A stretch of 64,000 nucleotides of DNA from an uncultured Oscillospiraceae bacterium (GCA_947589745.1 CANQCS010000008.1:1-64000), one strand, 5' to 3'; positions 29,187 through 38,384 are shown, numbered from the stretch's first letter. Notes: generated from the sequence alone by a model not told the origin. Program-made: numbers and translations.

Positions 29187-29303
29187 TACTTTTTCTTGAA
29201 AGAAAAAGTATCAAAAAGAACTTTAACCTCGCTTCCAAAACACTGCAATTCCTATCTTTCCTGCACGGTGACGATATACTGTTCTGATTGAAAAATCGTA
29301 TAA
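29187..29303 (+). repeat. Dispersed MITE-like element, copy C (~117 bp)
   Basis: catactttttcttgaaagaaaaagtatcaaaaagaactttaacctcgcttccaaaacactgcaattcctatctttcctgcacggtgacgatatactgttctgattgaaaaatcgtataag. Confidence 0.92.
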
Positions 29304-29310
29304 GCCGCTC

Positions 29311-30177
29311 TCAGAGTGAGAGCAGATACTGCCCGACGGATACGCTGTAGGCTAGGGCCTCTTGCACCAGCTCGTCCGGCAGCCGCGCCGTGTAGCGGTG
29401 GATCTCGTAGGTGAAATCCCCGCGGTACCCGATGTCCCGCAGGGCCGCCATGATGGGAGGCCAGTCGCTCCTGCCGGAGAACGGGAGCAGATGGTCGCTC
29501 TGGGCGTCAATGACATCGGAGATGTGGGTGGCCTTCAGTCGGTCCCCGAACAGCCGGAGCACGGCCGCCGGGTCCTGCCCCATGATCTCCGCGTGTTCCA
29601 CGTCGCAGCAGACGCCTGCCCAGGGGCTGTCCAGCCGCTCCACCAGCTCCAGGACCTCCTCGGGCTGGGCCGTGTAGCGCCGGAGCGGCGCGATGTTCAG
29701 GTCCCACAGATTTTCAATGGCGATCCCCACTCCACGGCGGGCCGCGAACTCCACCAGGGGCCGGAAATAGGCCAGGTTCCGGGCCAGGGACACCTTCCGC
29801 CAGTCCGCCGCGTCAAAGGCGGTGCCCGCGTGGATGACCAGCCACGGGATCCGCAGCTCCGCGGCGCACTCCACGGCGCGGTAGATCAGCCGGTCCATCT
29901 CCTCCCGGTCCTGGTAGGCGGTATCACAGAAATTGTAGAACGGGGCGTGGGCCTGGCTGAACACGATCCCCTGTTCTCCGGCGCACAGGGCGATCTCGTC
30001 CAGCCACCGCCGGTACTCATCGCCCACGAACGGCTTGCGGAACGTGACGCAGTCATGGAAGTTCATATCCATGACCCGGTAGCCCGCCGCCGCGCACCGC
30101 CGGACGGAATCCACAATGGCGGCCTTGCTCCCGTCCGGTCGGTTGAAATAGATATTCGTGGATGTGGATAGCCGCAT
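29311..30177 (-). CDS. Sugar phosphate isomerase/epimerase (xylose-isomerase-like TIM barrel)
   Basis: YRVMDMNFHDCVTFRKPFVGDEYRRWLDEIALCAGEQGIVFSQAHAPFYNF...IPWLVIHAGTAFDAADW...RRGVGIAIENLWDLN...WAGVCCDVEHAEIMGQD. Confidence 0.9.
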   Translation of the reverse strand: MRLSTSTNIYFNRPDGSKAAIVDSVRRCAAAGYRVMDMNFHDCVTFRKPFVGDEYRRWLDEIALCAGEQGIVFSQAHAPFYNFCDTAYQDREEMDRLIYRAVECAAELRIPWLVIHAGTAFDAADWRKVSLARNLAYFRPLVEFAARRGVGIAIENLWDLNIAPLRRYTAQPEEVLELVERLDSPWAGVCCDVEHAEIMGQDPAAVLRLFGDRLKATHISDVIDAQSDHLLPFSGRSDWPPIMAALRDIGYRGDFTYEIHRYTARLPDELVQEALAYSVSVGQYLLSL

Positions 30178-30179
30178 GG

Positions 30180-30974
30180 TCAGCCTCCGCAGAAATAGGC
30201 CGCCGCCTCTTTCACGCCCTCAAATTCTCTCCCCTGGCAGACATACTCCGCAAAGGGTCTGGCGTTGTCGGAGACGTTGCCCACCGCGGCGGAGTGTCCC
30301 GCCGCCTGGAACATCTGGATGTCGTTGTCGTCGTCCCCAATGACCAGGACCTCCTCCATGGGGACGTCCAGAATATTGGCCAGCTCCCGCAGCGCCTCGG
30401 CCTTGTTGGCGGTGCGCTCGTTCATCTCCAGGGCCTTCAGGCGGTAGCGGACATAGAGGAACTCCCCGGGGATCGCCTGCAGCTTCTTCTCCATCTCCAG
30501 GATCTTGCCCTCGCGGACCGGGTCCATGATGAGGATTTTATCGGCGCGGAGCGTCTCCCACTCCTCCTGGCTCAGGGGTTCCGCCAGGTAGGTGTGGTTT
30601 CGCTTCTCCCCCTCGCGGATGATCCAGGGCGTGATGTTCTCGGTGCGTTCCTCCCCCTGGAAGGTAAAGAGGACGGACATCCCCTCCCGGTAGCACTCGT
30701 TCACCAGCTCCTGCAGGGGCCGGATGGGGAACTGCTTGCGGAGCACAGCGCGGTCGCCGTCCATGATGGTGGCCCCGTTCGTGGCGATGAACGGATGGCG
30801 GAGGCCCATCTGCGCCACCTTGGAGCGCATATAGCCCTCGGCCCGGCCTGTGGCCACCGTGAACTTGATCCCCCTGTTCTCCAAATCGTCGATCCAGGCA
30901 GCGGCGCCGGCGGGGATCTGTTCGTCGTGGCCGATCATCGTCCCGTCCATGTCGCATACGATCAAAGAAACCAT
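30180..30974 (-). CDS. Cof-type HAD hydrolase
   Basis: MVSLIVCDMDGTMIGHDEQIPAGAAAWIDDLENRGIKFTVATGRAEGYMRSKVAQMGLRHPFIATNGATIMDGD...EEVLVIGDDDNDIQMFQAAGHSAAVGNV. Confidence 0.94.
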   Translation of the reverse strand: MVSLIVCDMDGTMIGHDEQIPAGAAAWIDDLENRGIKFTVATGRAEGYMRSKVAQMGLRHPFIATNGATIMDGDRAVLRKQFPIRPLQELVNECYREGMSVLFTFQGEERTENITPWIIREGEKRNHTYLAEPLSQEEWETLRADKILIMDPVREGKILEMEKKLQAIPGEFLYVRYRLKALEMNERTANKAEALRELANILDVPMEEVLVIGDDDNDIQMFQAAGHSAAVGNVSDNARPFAEYVCQGREFEGVKEAAAYFCGG

Positions 30975-30992
30975 TTTTCCTCTCCTTTTTTA

Positions 30993-31035
30993 TGGGGCCG
31001 CAAGGCAGAGCGTTTCTCTGCCTTGCGGCCTCAGA
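30993..31035 (-). other. Intercistronic hairpin downstream of the substrate-binding-protein gene
   Basis: ggggccgcaaggcagagcgtttctctgccttgcggcctc, long stem without a T-run. Confidence 0.7.
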
Positions 31036-31040
31036 TCCTA

Positions 31041-32441
31041 TTACCCGTTGGCGCGAATGTACTCGGTCAGCTTGGCGTTAAAGCCGTCCACGATATTGTC
31101 GTGGCACTCCTGCTTCGTGATCTCGCCGTTGGTCCAGGCGATGAAGCTGTCCTTGCTCAGGGTGTTCAGCTCCCAGTTGATGAGGTCCATGGGCTCCTGC
31201 ATACCGGGGTCGGAGTTGTTGAGCTGCTCCACGGCCACGGCGGCTTCCGGGGTGCTCTCCACGAAGGCCTTGTAGGCGTCGGTCTCGTAGGCGGACTTGC
31301 AGACGGGCAGATAGCCGTTGTGCTCAAAGAGGTACACCTGGCTGTCGGCAGAGGCCATGAACTGCATGAACTCCCACGCGGCCTGGCGGCGGGCGGCGTC
31401 GCCCATGTCGAACATGGCCAAGGAACCGCCGCCCACAGCGGCGCCGGCGCCGTACTTGTCGGAGCAGGCGGGCAGAGGCGCCACGCCCAGCTCAAATTTG
31501 CCCTCGGCGTTGCTCATCATGGAGGCCAGCTGGGCGGAGGACTGGAAGTTGATGGCGGAGAGGCCGTTGGCGAACTCGCCGCGCTCGTCGTCGTTGACGG
31601 CCTTGTAGCCGCCGGTGGCGATGACCTTCTCCCACTCGTCCAGGAAGGCCATGAGGGAGCCGTCCTCGCCAATGGTCAGCTTGGTCATCATGGCGTCCCG
31701 GCCGCCGCCGTTGTCGCCGATGTAGTTGCAGCCGGTGTCGCTGACTCCCGCCAGGAAGTTCACCAGCTCATAGCGGTCCATCTGGATGTTGAGGCCGTAG
31801 CGGGTAACGGTGCTGCCGTCCCGCACCGTCAGGGCGTCGGTCCACTCCGCCAGCTCGGCAATGGTCTTGGGAGGCGCGTCCGGATCCAGCCCGGCCTCCT
31901 TGGCGGCGTCCTTGTTGTAGTACATCAGCATAGTGGAGGCGTTCAGGGGCAGAGAAACGGTCTGGCCCTCATAGGTGTAGGAGCGCAGGAAGTTCTCGAT
32001 GATCTCCTCTTTGGGCAGGGTGATCTCGTACTCACCGGACTCATAGATGGTATCCAGGGGCACCAGGTTCTTCATCTGGAGCACGGTGGACAGGCCCGCG
32101 GCGTAGATCTGGCCCACATCGGGGAAGTTGGAGTAGTCGTTGGCCTGGACCAGGGTCTTCAGCTTTTCCACCACATCGCCGCCCTGGAAGACGGAGTTGA
32201 CGTGGATGCCCTTGTCCTTGCCCACGGTGTCGTTGAACAGGCCCACCAGGTACTCGGTGGAGGTGGCCATGGCGCCCTCGGCGGAGTTCCAGAACTCGAT
32301 GGTGACAACGCCGCCCTCGTCACCGGAAGAGCCGCCGTTGGAGCCGCTGCTGCCAGAGCCGCTGTTGCTGTTCCCGCCGCAGCCCACCAGCAGGGTGAGC
32401 ATCATCAGAGCGGCCAGCACGAGACTTACGATCTTTTTCAT
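31041..32441 (-). CDS. Extracellular solute-binding protein, family 1 (carbohydrate ABC transporter)
   Basis: Lipoprotein signal LALMMLTLLVGCGGNSNSGS; VTIEFWNSAEGAMATSTEYLVGLFNDTVGKDKGIHVNSVFQGGDVVEKLKTLVQANDYSNFPDVGQIYAAG. Confidence 0.95.
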   Translation of the reverse strand: MKKIVSLVLAALMMLTLLVGCGGNSNSGSGSSGSNGGSSGDEGGVVTIEFWNSAEGAMATSTEYLVGLFNDTVGKDKGIHVNSVFQGGDVVEKLKTLVQANDYSNFPDVGQIYAAGLSTVLQMKNLVPLDTIYESGEYEITLPKEEIIENFLRSYTYEGQTVSLPLNASTMLMYYNKDAAKEAGLDPDAPPKTIAELAEWTDALTVRDGSTVTRYGLNIQMDRYELVNFLAGVSDTGCNYIGDNGGGRDAMMTKLTIGEDGSLMAFLDEWEKVIATGGYKAVNDDERGEFANGLSAINFQSSAQLASMMSNAEGKFELGVAPLPACSDKYGAGAAVGGGSLAMFDMGDAARRQAAWEFMQFMASADSQVYLFEHNGYLPVCKSAYETDAYKAFVESTPEAAVAVEQLNNSDPGMQEPMDLINWELNTLSKDSFIAWTNGEITKQECHDNIVDGFNAKLTEYIRANG

Positions 32442-32489
32442 GTTTTTCCTCCTAAAATTTTTTTGATTTATTGTAAGCGTACACCGGCA

Positions 32490-33335
32490 TCACTCCTTCA
32501 GAGCGCCGCCCATGATACCGCTGACAATCTTCTTGCGGAAGATCAGGAAAATCGCGACTGTGGGGATGAGGACCAGCATGGAGGCCGCCATGATGGGTCC
32601 ATGGACGTTGCCGTCCTCGTTGTTGAGCATGGTGACGCCCACCTGGACGGTCCGCATCAGGGGCTGGTTGGTGACCAGCATGGGCCAGAGGTAGGTGTTC
32701 CAGGTGCTGATGAAGGAGGAGATGAACACCGTGGTCAGCACCGGGGTGGAGGTGGGGATGAGGATCTTGAAGAAGAACCGGATGTTGCTGCACCCGTCCA
32801 CATAGGCGGCCTCCTGGAGCGTCCGGGAGAAGGACAGGAAGTTCTGACGCATCATGAAGATGTTCATGGCGTTGACGCAGAAGACGCTCATCATGCCCAG
32901 GTAGGTGTTGACCAGGTGCAGGCCGGAGATGGTCTGGTAGTTGGTGACCAGCACCACGTCCGAGGGGATCATGATGGTGCCCAGGCAGATCATGAACAGG
33001 AGGTTCCGGCCCTTGAACTCATAGAAGGAGAAGGCGAAGGCCGCGAAGGAGGCGGTCACCAGCCGGATCACGCTGCTGACGCCGGCCAGGATCAGGGAGT
33101 TGATCATAAAGCGGCCGATGGGCGTGGTCTCCATGACGTTGAAGTAGTTCTCCAGGGTCCACTCCTTGGGGATGATGGTGGGCGGAATGGACTGGATCTG
33201 GTTGGGCTTCATAAAGGATACGAAACAGCAGTAGATGATGGGGAACAGGACCAGAAGGCCCACCAGGATGGCGAACGCCTGGAAAAGCACCTTGCCGATA
33301 TCCTTCCGGCGCTTCAGACTTACGGAGTTATCCAT
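32490..33335 (-). CDS. Carbohydrate ABC transporter permease (MalG type)
   Basis: LVLFPIIYCCFVSFMKPNQIQSIPPTIIPKEWTLENYFNVMETTPIGRFMINSLILAGVSSVIRLVTASFAAFAFSFYEFKGRNLLFMICLGTIMIPSDVVLVTNYQTISGLHLVNTYLGM...LQEAAYVDGCSNIRFFFKILIP. Confidence 0.95.
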   Translation of the reverse strand: MDNSVSLKRRKDIGKVLFQAFAILVGLLVLFPIIYCCFVSFMKPNQIQSIPPTIIPKEWTLENYFNVMETTPIGRFMINSLILAGVSSVIRLVTASFAAFAFSFYEFKGRNLLFMICLGTIMIPSDVVLVTNYQTISGLHLVNTYLGMMSVFCVNAMNIFMMRQNFLSFSRTLQEAAYVDGCSNIRFFFKILIPTSTPVLTTVFISSFISTWNTYLWPMLVTNQPLMRTVQVGVTMLNNEDGNVHGPIMAASMLVLIPTVAIFLIFRKKIVSGIMGGALKE

Positions 33336-33347
33336 GTCATACCCTCC

Positions 33348-34214
33348 TTAATTATAGTGGACGTACTTCTTCTCGAACCCGAAGCTGAACAGCATCAGGA
33401 CGAAGGTGATGATAAAGGCGATGATGGCGGAGGCATACCCGTTGTTATAGTTCTGCGCATTCACCGACTGGGAGTACATGTAGGAGATCATGGTGGATGC
33501 GCTGCCGTTCCGGCCTCCGTCGGTGAGGATGATGACCAGGCCGGACATCATCATGCTCTTGGCCAGGGAATTGATGATGAGGAAGAACACCGTGGGAGAG
33601 ATGATCGGCAGGATGATTTTGGTCGTAAGGCGGACCGTGCCCGCGCCCTCCATGTCGGCCGCCTCGATGAGGTCGGCGGGCACATTCCGCACGGCGGCCA
33701 GGAGGAACAGGAAGTTGTAGCCGATATTCATCCACACGGAGATGAAGCTGATGGCGTAGATGGTGAAGCGGTTGTCTGTCAGCCAGCTGACGTTGGTGCC
33801 CAGCAGTTCGTTGATGATGCCCAGCGAGGGGTTGTACATCAGCTCAAAGATCATGGCGCACACAGAGGTGGACATGGCCATGGGCAGGGCGTACATGGTC
33901 TCATACACCGGGGAACTCAGCGTCTTCTTGTTGGCGATGATGGCCAGGATCAGGGCAATAAAAACAGAGACAGGGACGGAGACAATGACGTAAATAAAGG
34001 TGTTTTTTACCGAGGCCAGGAAGGCCGGGTCCTGCAGGATGCGGATGTAGTTCTCCAGCCCCACGAACTCCTTTCGCACCCCCATAAAGTTTGTGAGGAA
34101 AAAGCTGTTGAACACGGTCTTGAAGAAGGGGTAGTAGGTGAACACGATAAAGAAGAAAAAGGCTGGGAGCAGGTACAGCAGCGGTTCAAATTGACGGATC
34201 CCTTTTGGTTTCAT
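33348..34214 (-). CDS. Carbohydrate ABC transporter permease (MalF type)
   Basis: LLYLLPAFFFFIVFTYYPFFKTVFNSFF...NIGYNFLFLLAAVRNVPADLIEAADMEGAGTVRLTTKIILPIISPTVFFL; ORF-track start at 34262 overlaps the promoter. Confidence 0.95.
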   Translation of the reverse strand: MKPKGIRQFEPLLYLLPAFFFFIVFTYYPFFKTVFNSFFLTNFMGVRKEFVGLENYIRILQDPAFLASVKNTFIYVIVSVPVSVFIALILAIIANKKTLSSPVYETMYALPMAMSTSVCAMIFELMYNPSLGIINELLGTNVSWLTDNRFTIYAISFISVWMNIGYNFLFLLAAVRNVPADLIEAADMEGAGTVRLTTKIILPIISPTVFFLIINSLAKSMMMSGLVIILTDGGRNGSASTMISYMYSQSVNAQNYNNGYASAIIAFIITFVLMLFSFGFEKKYVHYN

Positions 34215-34250
34215 GTTTCGTGGAGCCTCCTTTTTTGTCTGGTTGTCTAT

Positions 34251-34279
34251 AATATAATACAATAAGACAATAATGTCAA
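34251..34279 (-). promoter_or_regulatory. Promoter of the ABC importer operon with embedded TTGTCTAT/AGACAA half-sites
   Basis: Minus strand TTGACA - 17 nt - TATATT; + strand 34243-34270 reads ttgtctataatataatacaataagacaa. Confidence 0.75.
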
Positions 34280-34660
34280 GGAGAATTTACAAAAATTTTT
34301 CAATTGTTTTTGGGGCAGTGACAAGATTGTCTATTCCTCCGACAGCGGCCACCGGAATGCCGAGATTCAAATGTGTATGAATTTTCATGTGATTACGCTG
34401 TATTCCATTCGGTTTTTGCCCCGTATTGCCTCAAACGTTTTATGAATCCCCCGCACATTCTTTTCTCTGTCCTGACATGGAAATACTTGTCATTTCTCAA
34501 GTTGTGGCCTTTTATAGGAGAACAACACTCTTGTGAGCCGTCTTGGCGGGAGGAAATAACTGATGGCCAAAGTGAAGCAATAGGAAGGCCCGCCAGAAAC
34601 GTAGTCCTGGCGGGCTCAGACTGTCGAAATACCTTTTTTTCAATAGTAATAAGTAATAGT

Positions 34661-34693
34661 ATAACAGCCCCCGCGGCAGTTTGCTGCGGGGGC
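34661..34693. terminator. Hairpin terminator downstream of the 34705-36105 gene
   Basis: acagcccccgcggcagtttgctgcgggggctgtctgttct. Confidence 0.6.
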
Positions 34694-34704
34694 TGTCTGT
34701 TCTG

Positions 34705-36105
34705 TCATCGGTCCAAAATTTCTCCCATCACGTCCATGGCGAACGCCACGTCCACCGGCTCACCGTAGCCGTGGAAGGATATCAGGATATCATCCACCTG
34801 GACGCTGAAGGCCAGCACCCGGCCGCCCGCGCCCGTGCGCCGCAGGGCGTCCAGCGCCTCCGTGCTCAGCTCCTCCGGGGCGAGGACGGGCTCACCCTCC
34901 TCCTCTTCGCCGGGGCGGAGGTAGGTCAGATACCAGCTGGCGCCGTTGCCGCCGTTGGTGTAGCCCAGTTCTACCTTCCGGGTGTCCAGCACGGCCCCCG
35001 TCTCCGGGTCCAGGACGTAGTAGAGAGTGGCGTACTGGTCCGGCGCCGTCGCGGGCATATAGGGACCGAACACCGGGTCCAGCTGACACTGTTCAAAATC
35101 CGACAGCTCCGTTTCCTCTGCCGGGACCCCGGCGGTGTTCAGCAGGGACACGAAGGCGTCGTAGGCCGCCGCATCCACTTGGACGCACACGCTGTAGAGT
35201 CCGGTGAAGATCACATACCCGCCGTCCAGCAGGCGGATATGGACCGGCACCCCGGAGGGGGTCTGGAAGTAGACGTGGTACGTCTCCAGAACGTCGTAGA
35301 AGCTCTGCCCCTCCGTCTCCGGGATGGCCTCCCGTGGCAGGAAGGGAGCGGCGTCCAGGGCGGCGATGAAGTTCCGCACCGCCGGGTCGTGGTCCGGGGA
35401 GAGGGCTTGCAGCTCCTCCGGGCCCTCGTTCCAGGAGTCATGGGTCTCATAGGTGAGGCCGGTGTAGTTCTCCGACAGGTGGAGCCGGTCCTCGTAGAGG
35501 TCCGCGCCGGTGTAGAGGGTCATGCCGTTGTCGTTGACGTACAGCGCCACATCCCCGGTGGCCCACCGCATACAGAGCATGAAACCGGGGTCAAAGCCCC
35601 GGATGGCGTAGAAGTCCCCCTCCACGCTGCCCGCCAGCTCCACGTAGCCGTCCCTGGGCGTCCACTCGTTAATGAGGCCCGTGGCATAGCCTAGGTGTTC
35701 GCCGATGACCGTGTCCGCGTATTGCCCGTCGATGTTCTCGTAGTGGACGTAGGACCGGCCGCCGTAGATGAAGAATGCGATCATGTCCACCGCCGCGCCA
35801 TCGTCCAGCCCTAGGGTGAATTCGGTCCGGGGGATGGTGACGCCGCCGGCCTGCTGGGCCTCGCCACCCACCTGCTGCTCCCCCGACGCCGCGCCGCTGA
35901 TGCCGGGAGCGTCCGCACTGTCCAGCCTGCTGCCAGTGAAGTACCGCGCCGCAAAAATGCCCACGACCACCACCGCCAGACAGGCGGCCAGGGCGGTCCA
36001 CCGCGTCCAATGGGACCGCCGGGCCGGAGCGGCGGGGAGAGCGGCGTCCTCAATGAGTTCATCAGGGATATCCCCGATGGCCAGCAAAATCGTTTCCTTC
36101 GTCAT
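34705..36105 (-). CDS. Membrane-anchored protein, probable anti-sigma factor
   Basis: MTKETILLAIGDIPDELIEDAALPAAPARRSHWTRWTALAACLAVVVVGIFAARYF...; single TM, large extracytoplasmic domain, overlaps the upstream sigma factor stop. Confidence 0.7.
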   Translation of the reverse strand: MTKETILLAIGDIPDELIEDAALPAAPARRSHWTRWTALAACLAVVVVGIFAARYFTGSRLDSADAPGISGAASGEQQVGGEAQQAGGVTIPRTEFTLGLDDGAAVDMIAFFIYGGRSYVHYENIDGQYADTVIGEHLGYATGLINEWTPRDGYVELAGSVEGDFYAIRGFDPGFMLCMRWATGDVALYVNDNGMTLYTGADLYEDRLHLSENYTGLTYETHDSWNEGPEELQALSPDHDPAVRNFIAALDAAPFLPREAIPETEGQSFYDVLETYHVYFQTPSGVPVHIRLLDGGYVIFTGLYSVCVQVDAAAYDAFVSLLNTAGVPAEETELSDFEQCQLDPVFGPYMPATAPDQYATLYYVLDPETGAVLDTRKVELGYTNGGNGASWYLTYLRPGEEEEGEPVLAPEELSTEALDALRRTGAGGRVLAFSVQVDDILISFHGYGEPVDVAFAMDVMGEILDR

Positions 36106-36656
36106 ACCGAAAAGCCCTCCTTTTCCAGGTGTGCCCGGAGCGCCTGGCGCAGGCGGGCCAGCTGGGACTTGACCCGGCTCTCGCCCACGCCCATGGCCCG
36201 GGCGATATCCTTGACAGAGTAGAGATACCAGTAGCGCCGGAGGAAGAGCCGCCGCTTCTCCGGCGGCAGGGAGCGGAGGAACTGCTCGATGGCCCCCGCC
36301 AGGGCCAGCCGGTCCGCGGCATCGCCGTCGCTCCGGGCCGCGCAGTCCCCCAACTCCTCCAGAGCCAGGGGCGTCTCGCCGCCGCCCCGCCGCTGGGCGC
36401 CCGCCGCCTTCAGGCGGTTGAGGGCCAGGTTGCGGGTGATGCGGCCCAGGTACGCGCCCAGGTGCCGGGGCGACTGGGGCGGGATGGCGTTCCACGCCGC
36501 CAGCAGGGCGTCGCTGACGCACTCCTCGGCGTCGGCGTCGTCGGCCAGGATGTTGCGGGCGATGGCGCGGCAGCGCCCGCCGTACTTGTCCGACGCCGCG
36601 GCGATAGCGTCCTCGGACCGGGCATGGAACAGAGAGACGATAGCCTGGTCGTCCAC
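36102..36656 (-). CDS. RNA polymerase sigma-70 family factor (ECF type)
   Basis: AIARNILADDADAEECVSDALLAAWNAIPPQSPRHLGAYLGRITRNLALNRLKA...FLRSLPPEKRRLFLRRYWYLYSVKDIARAMGVGESRVKSQLARLRQALRAHLEKEG. Confidence 0.93.
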   Translation of the reverse strand: MDDQAIVSLFHARSEDAIAAASDKYGGRCRAIARNILADDADAEECVSDALLAAWNAIPPQSPRHLGAYLGRITRNLALNRLKAAGAQRRGGGETPLALEELGDCAARSDGDAADRLALAGAIEQFLRSLPPEKRRLFLRRYWYLYSVKDIARAMGVGESRVKSQLARLRQALRAHLEKEGFSV

Positions 36657-36762
36657 GGTACCCCTCCTTTCGCTTGATGAAGGCCTTCACTGATATAGAC
36701 AACAAAAACGGACGGTTGGTTCCGGAAAAAATCAACTTTAAAGATAGGAAAAATATAAGACG

Positions 36763-36792
36763 GAGGGGCGCCGTCACTGGACAGCACCCCTC
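36763..36792 (-). terminator. Terminator downstream of the serine hydrolase gene
   Basis: Minus strand gaggggtgctgtc-cagt-gacggcgcccctc followed by cgtcttatattttt. Confidence 0.65.
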
Positions 36793-36822
36793 TGATTTGA
36801 ACTGATCCCCCTGATGGAGGTA

Positions 36823-38265
36823 TCACTGCTTTTTGAATTCCACAGGAGCCACGCCGGGGGTGGGCTCCACCGTGACCTGGAGGCCGGAGATATGGCCGGT
36901 GGCGTCCGAGAGGAACATCGTCGGCAGCGTCGCCCCCATGAGCGGGAGAATCATGTCGTAGCAGTCGTAGTGGTAGTGAGTGAACACGGCGTCAAAGCCG
37001 TTCCATTTCCCCGCCAGCCCGTTATCCGTCTGGTCGATGATGAGGCTGCCGAAGCCGGGGTGGGAGAAGGTGCCGCAGTACTCCTCCGCCGGGTGGCTGG
37101 GGGAGGTGCCGGGGATCTGGGCCTTGGCGTGCTGCTCCATGCCGGCCATGGCCCCCTGCATCATCCCGGCGAAGACCTGCTGGAACCGGGCGTTCCAGTC
37201 GGGCACCTCCGCCACGCCCAGGGTCATATCGGCCAGAGTGTTGGACAGGGCGTCCACGGAGAGGGAGGAGTTGGCGTTGCTCAGGGCCACCATGCCGAAG
37301 CCGGATCCGGGCAGCAGCGTCAGCTGGGAGGAGAAGCCGTTGGTGTTGCCGCCGTGGCTTACCATCTTGTGGCCGCGGTAGATGTCCGTGAACCAGCAGA
37401 GGCCGTAGTCCGCCTGCTGGATCTCCTCGAAGGACCAGAAGTAGGGGCTGCCGATCATCTGGTGGGTGTGCATCATGTCCAGGGTGGCCTTGGAGATGAG
37501 CCGCTCCCCCTTCCAGGTGCCGTCGCCCAGCTGGAAGAGGGCGTACTTGGCCATGTCGGCGGCACTGGAGACAATGGCCCCGGCGGGGGACAGGGCCTTC
37601 AGGCGCATATACCCCATCTCCATCCAGCCCGTGCCGGTGTAGACATAGCCTTTGGAGGTGTTCTCGAACCTAGACAGGGAGTCCACCTCAAAGTCCGTGT
37701 GGTCCATGCCCAGCTTGTCCAGGATGCGCTCCTTCACGAAGCTCTCCCAGCTCTGGCCGGACAGCACCTCCAGCAGGTGGCCGGCCACGGTCACCATCTG
37801 GTTGGAGTATTGCAGCACGGTGCGGAAATCCGCGCTGGGCTGGAGGTACTGGAACGCCTCCACCTGGGCCCGGCGGTCGTCCATGGCGCAGAAGGCCGCC
37901 TGAATGTCGTAGCGGGGCACCCCGGTGCGATGGCACAGCAGGTCCCGGGTGGTGACCCGCTCCGTGGTGACCGGGTCGTATAGCTTCAGCCAGGGGAGAT
38001 AGCTGCGGACCGGCTTATCCCAGTCCAGCTTTCCCTCGTCCGCCAGCATCCCCAGGGCCAGGGCGGTGAAGGTCTTGGTCACCGAGCCGATGGGCATTAC
38101 CGTCTCGCCGGTCATGGGCAGATCCTTTTCCACGTCCCGTTTCCCGTAGCCCTTGGCGCACAGTACCTCTCCGTCCTTCACCAGGGCCACCGACATGCCG
38201 GCCACGTTCCACTTCGCCAGCAGCTCCTCCATGATGCCGTCCAATTTGCGCATGATTGAATCCAT
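36823..38265 (-). CDS. Serine hydrolase, class C beta-lactamase/DD-peptidase-like family
   Basis: MPIGSVTKTFTALALGMLADEGKLDWDKPVRSYLPWLKLYDPVTTERVTTRDLLCHRTGVPRYD (SVTK motif)...MVSHGGNTNGFSSQLTLLPGSGFGMVALSN. Confidence 0.93.
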   Translation of the reverse strand: MDSIMRKLDGIMEELLAKWNVAGMSVALVKDGEVLCAKGYGKRDVEKDLPMTGETVMPIGSVTKTFTALALGMLADEGKLDWDKPVRSYLPWLKLYDPVTTERVTTRDLLCHRTGVPRYDIQAAFCAMDDRRAQVEAFQYLQPSADFRTVLQYSNQMVTVAGHLLEVLSGQSWESFVKERILDKLGMDHTDFEVDSLSRFENTSKGYVYTGTGWMEMGYMRLKALSPAGAIVSSAADMAKYALFQLGDGTWKGERLISKATLDMMHTHQMIGSPYFWSFEEIQQADYGLCWFTDIYRGHKMVSHGGNTNGFSSQLTLLPGSGFGMVALSNANSSLSVDALSNTLADMTLGVAEVPDWNARFQQVFAGMMQGAMAGMEQHAKAQIPGTSPSHPAEEYCGTFSHPGFGSLIIDQTDNGLAGKWNGFDAVFTHYHYDCYDMILPLMGATLPTMFLSDATGHISGLQVTVEPTPGVAPVEFKKQ

Positions 38266-38384
38266 GTTGCGTCTCCTTTCAAGATCGTTCTGATATGCGG
38301 TCGGGACCGCCGCGGTCCCGTTGACAACGGGTGCCGGGTCTTGTACAATGGTTTTGTGACCAGAGGAACCCCGGAGGTTTGTGT

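Noticed and set aside
30162-34265. 1367-aa plus-strand ORF
   Set aside because: Antisense across the HAD, SBP and permease genes, which are clearly coding on the minus strand
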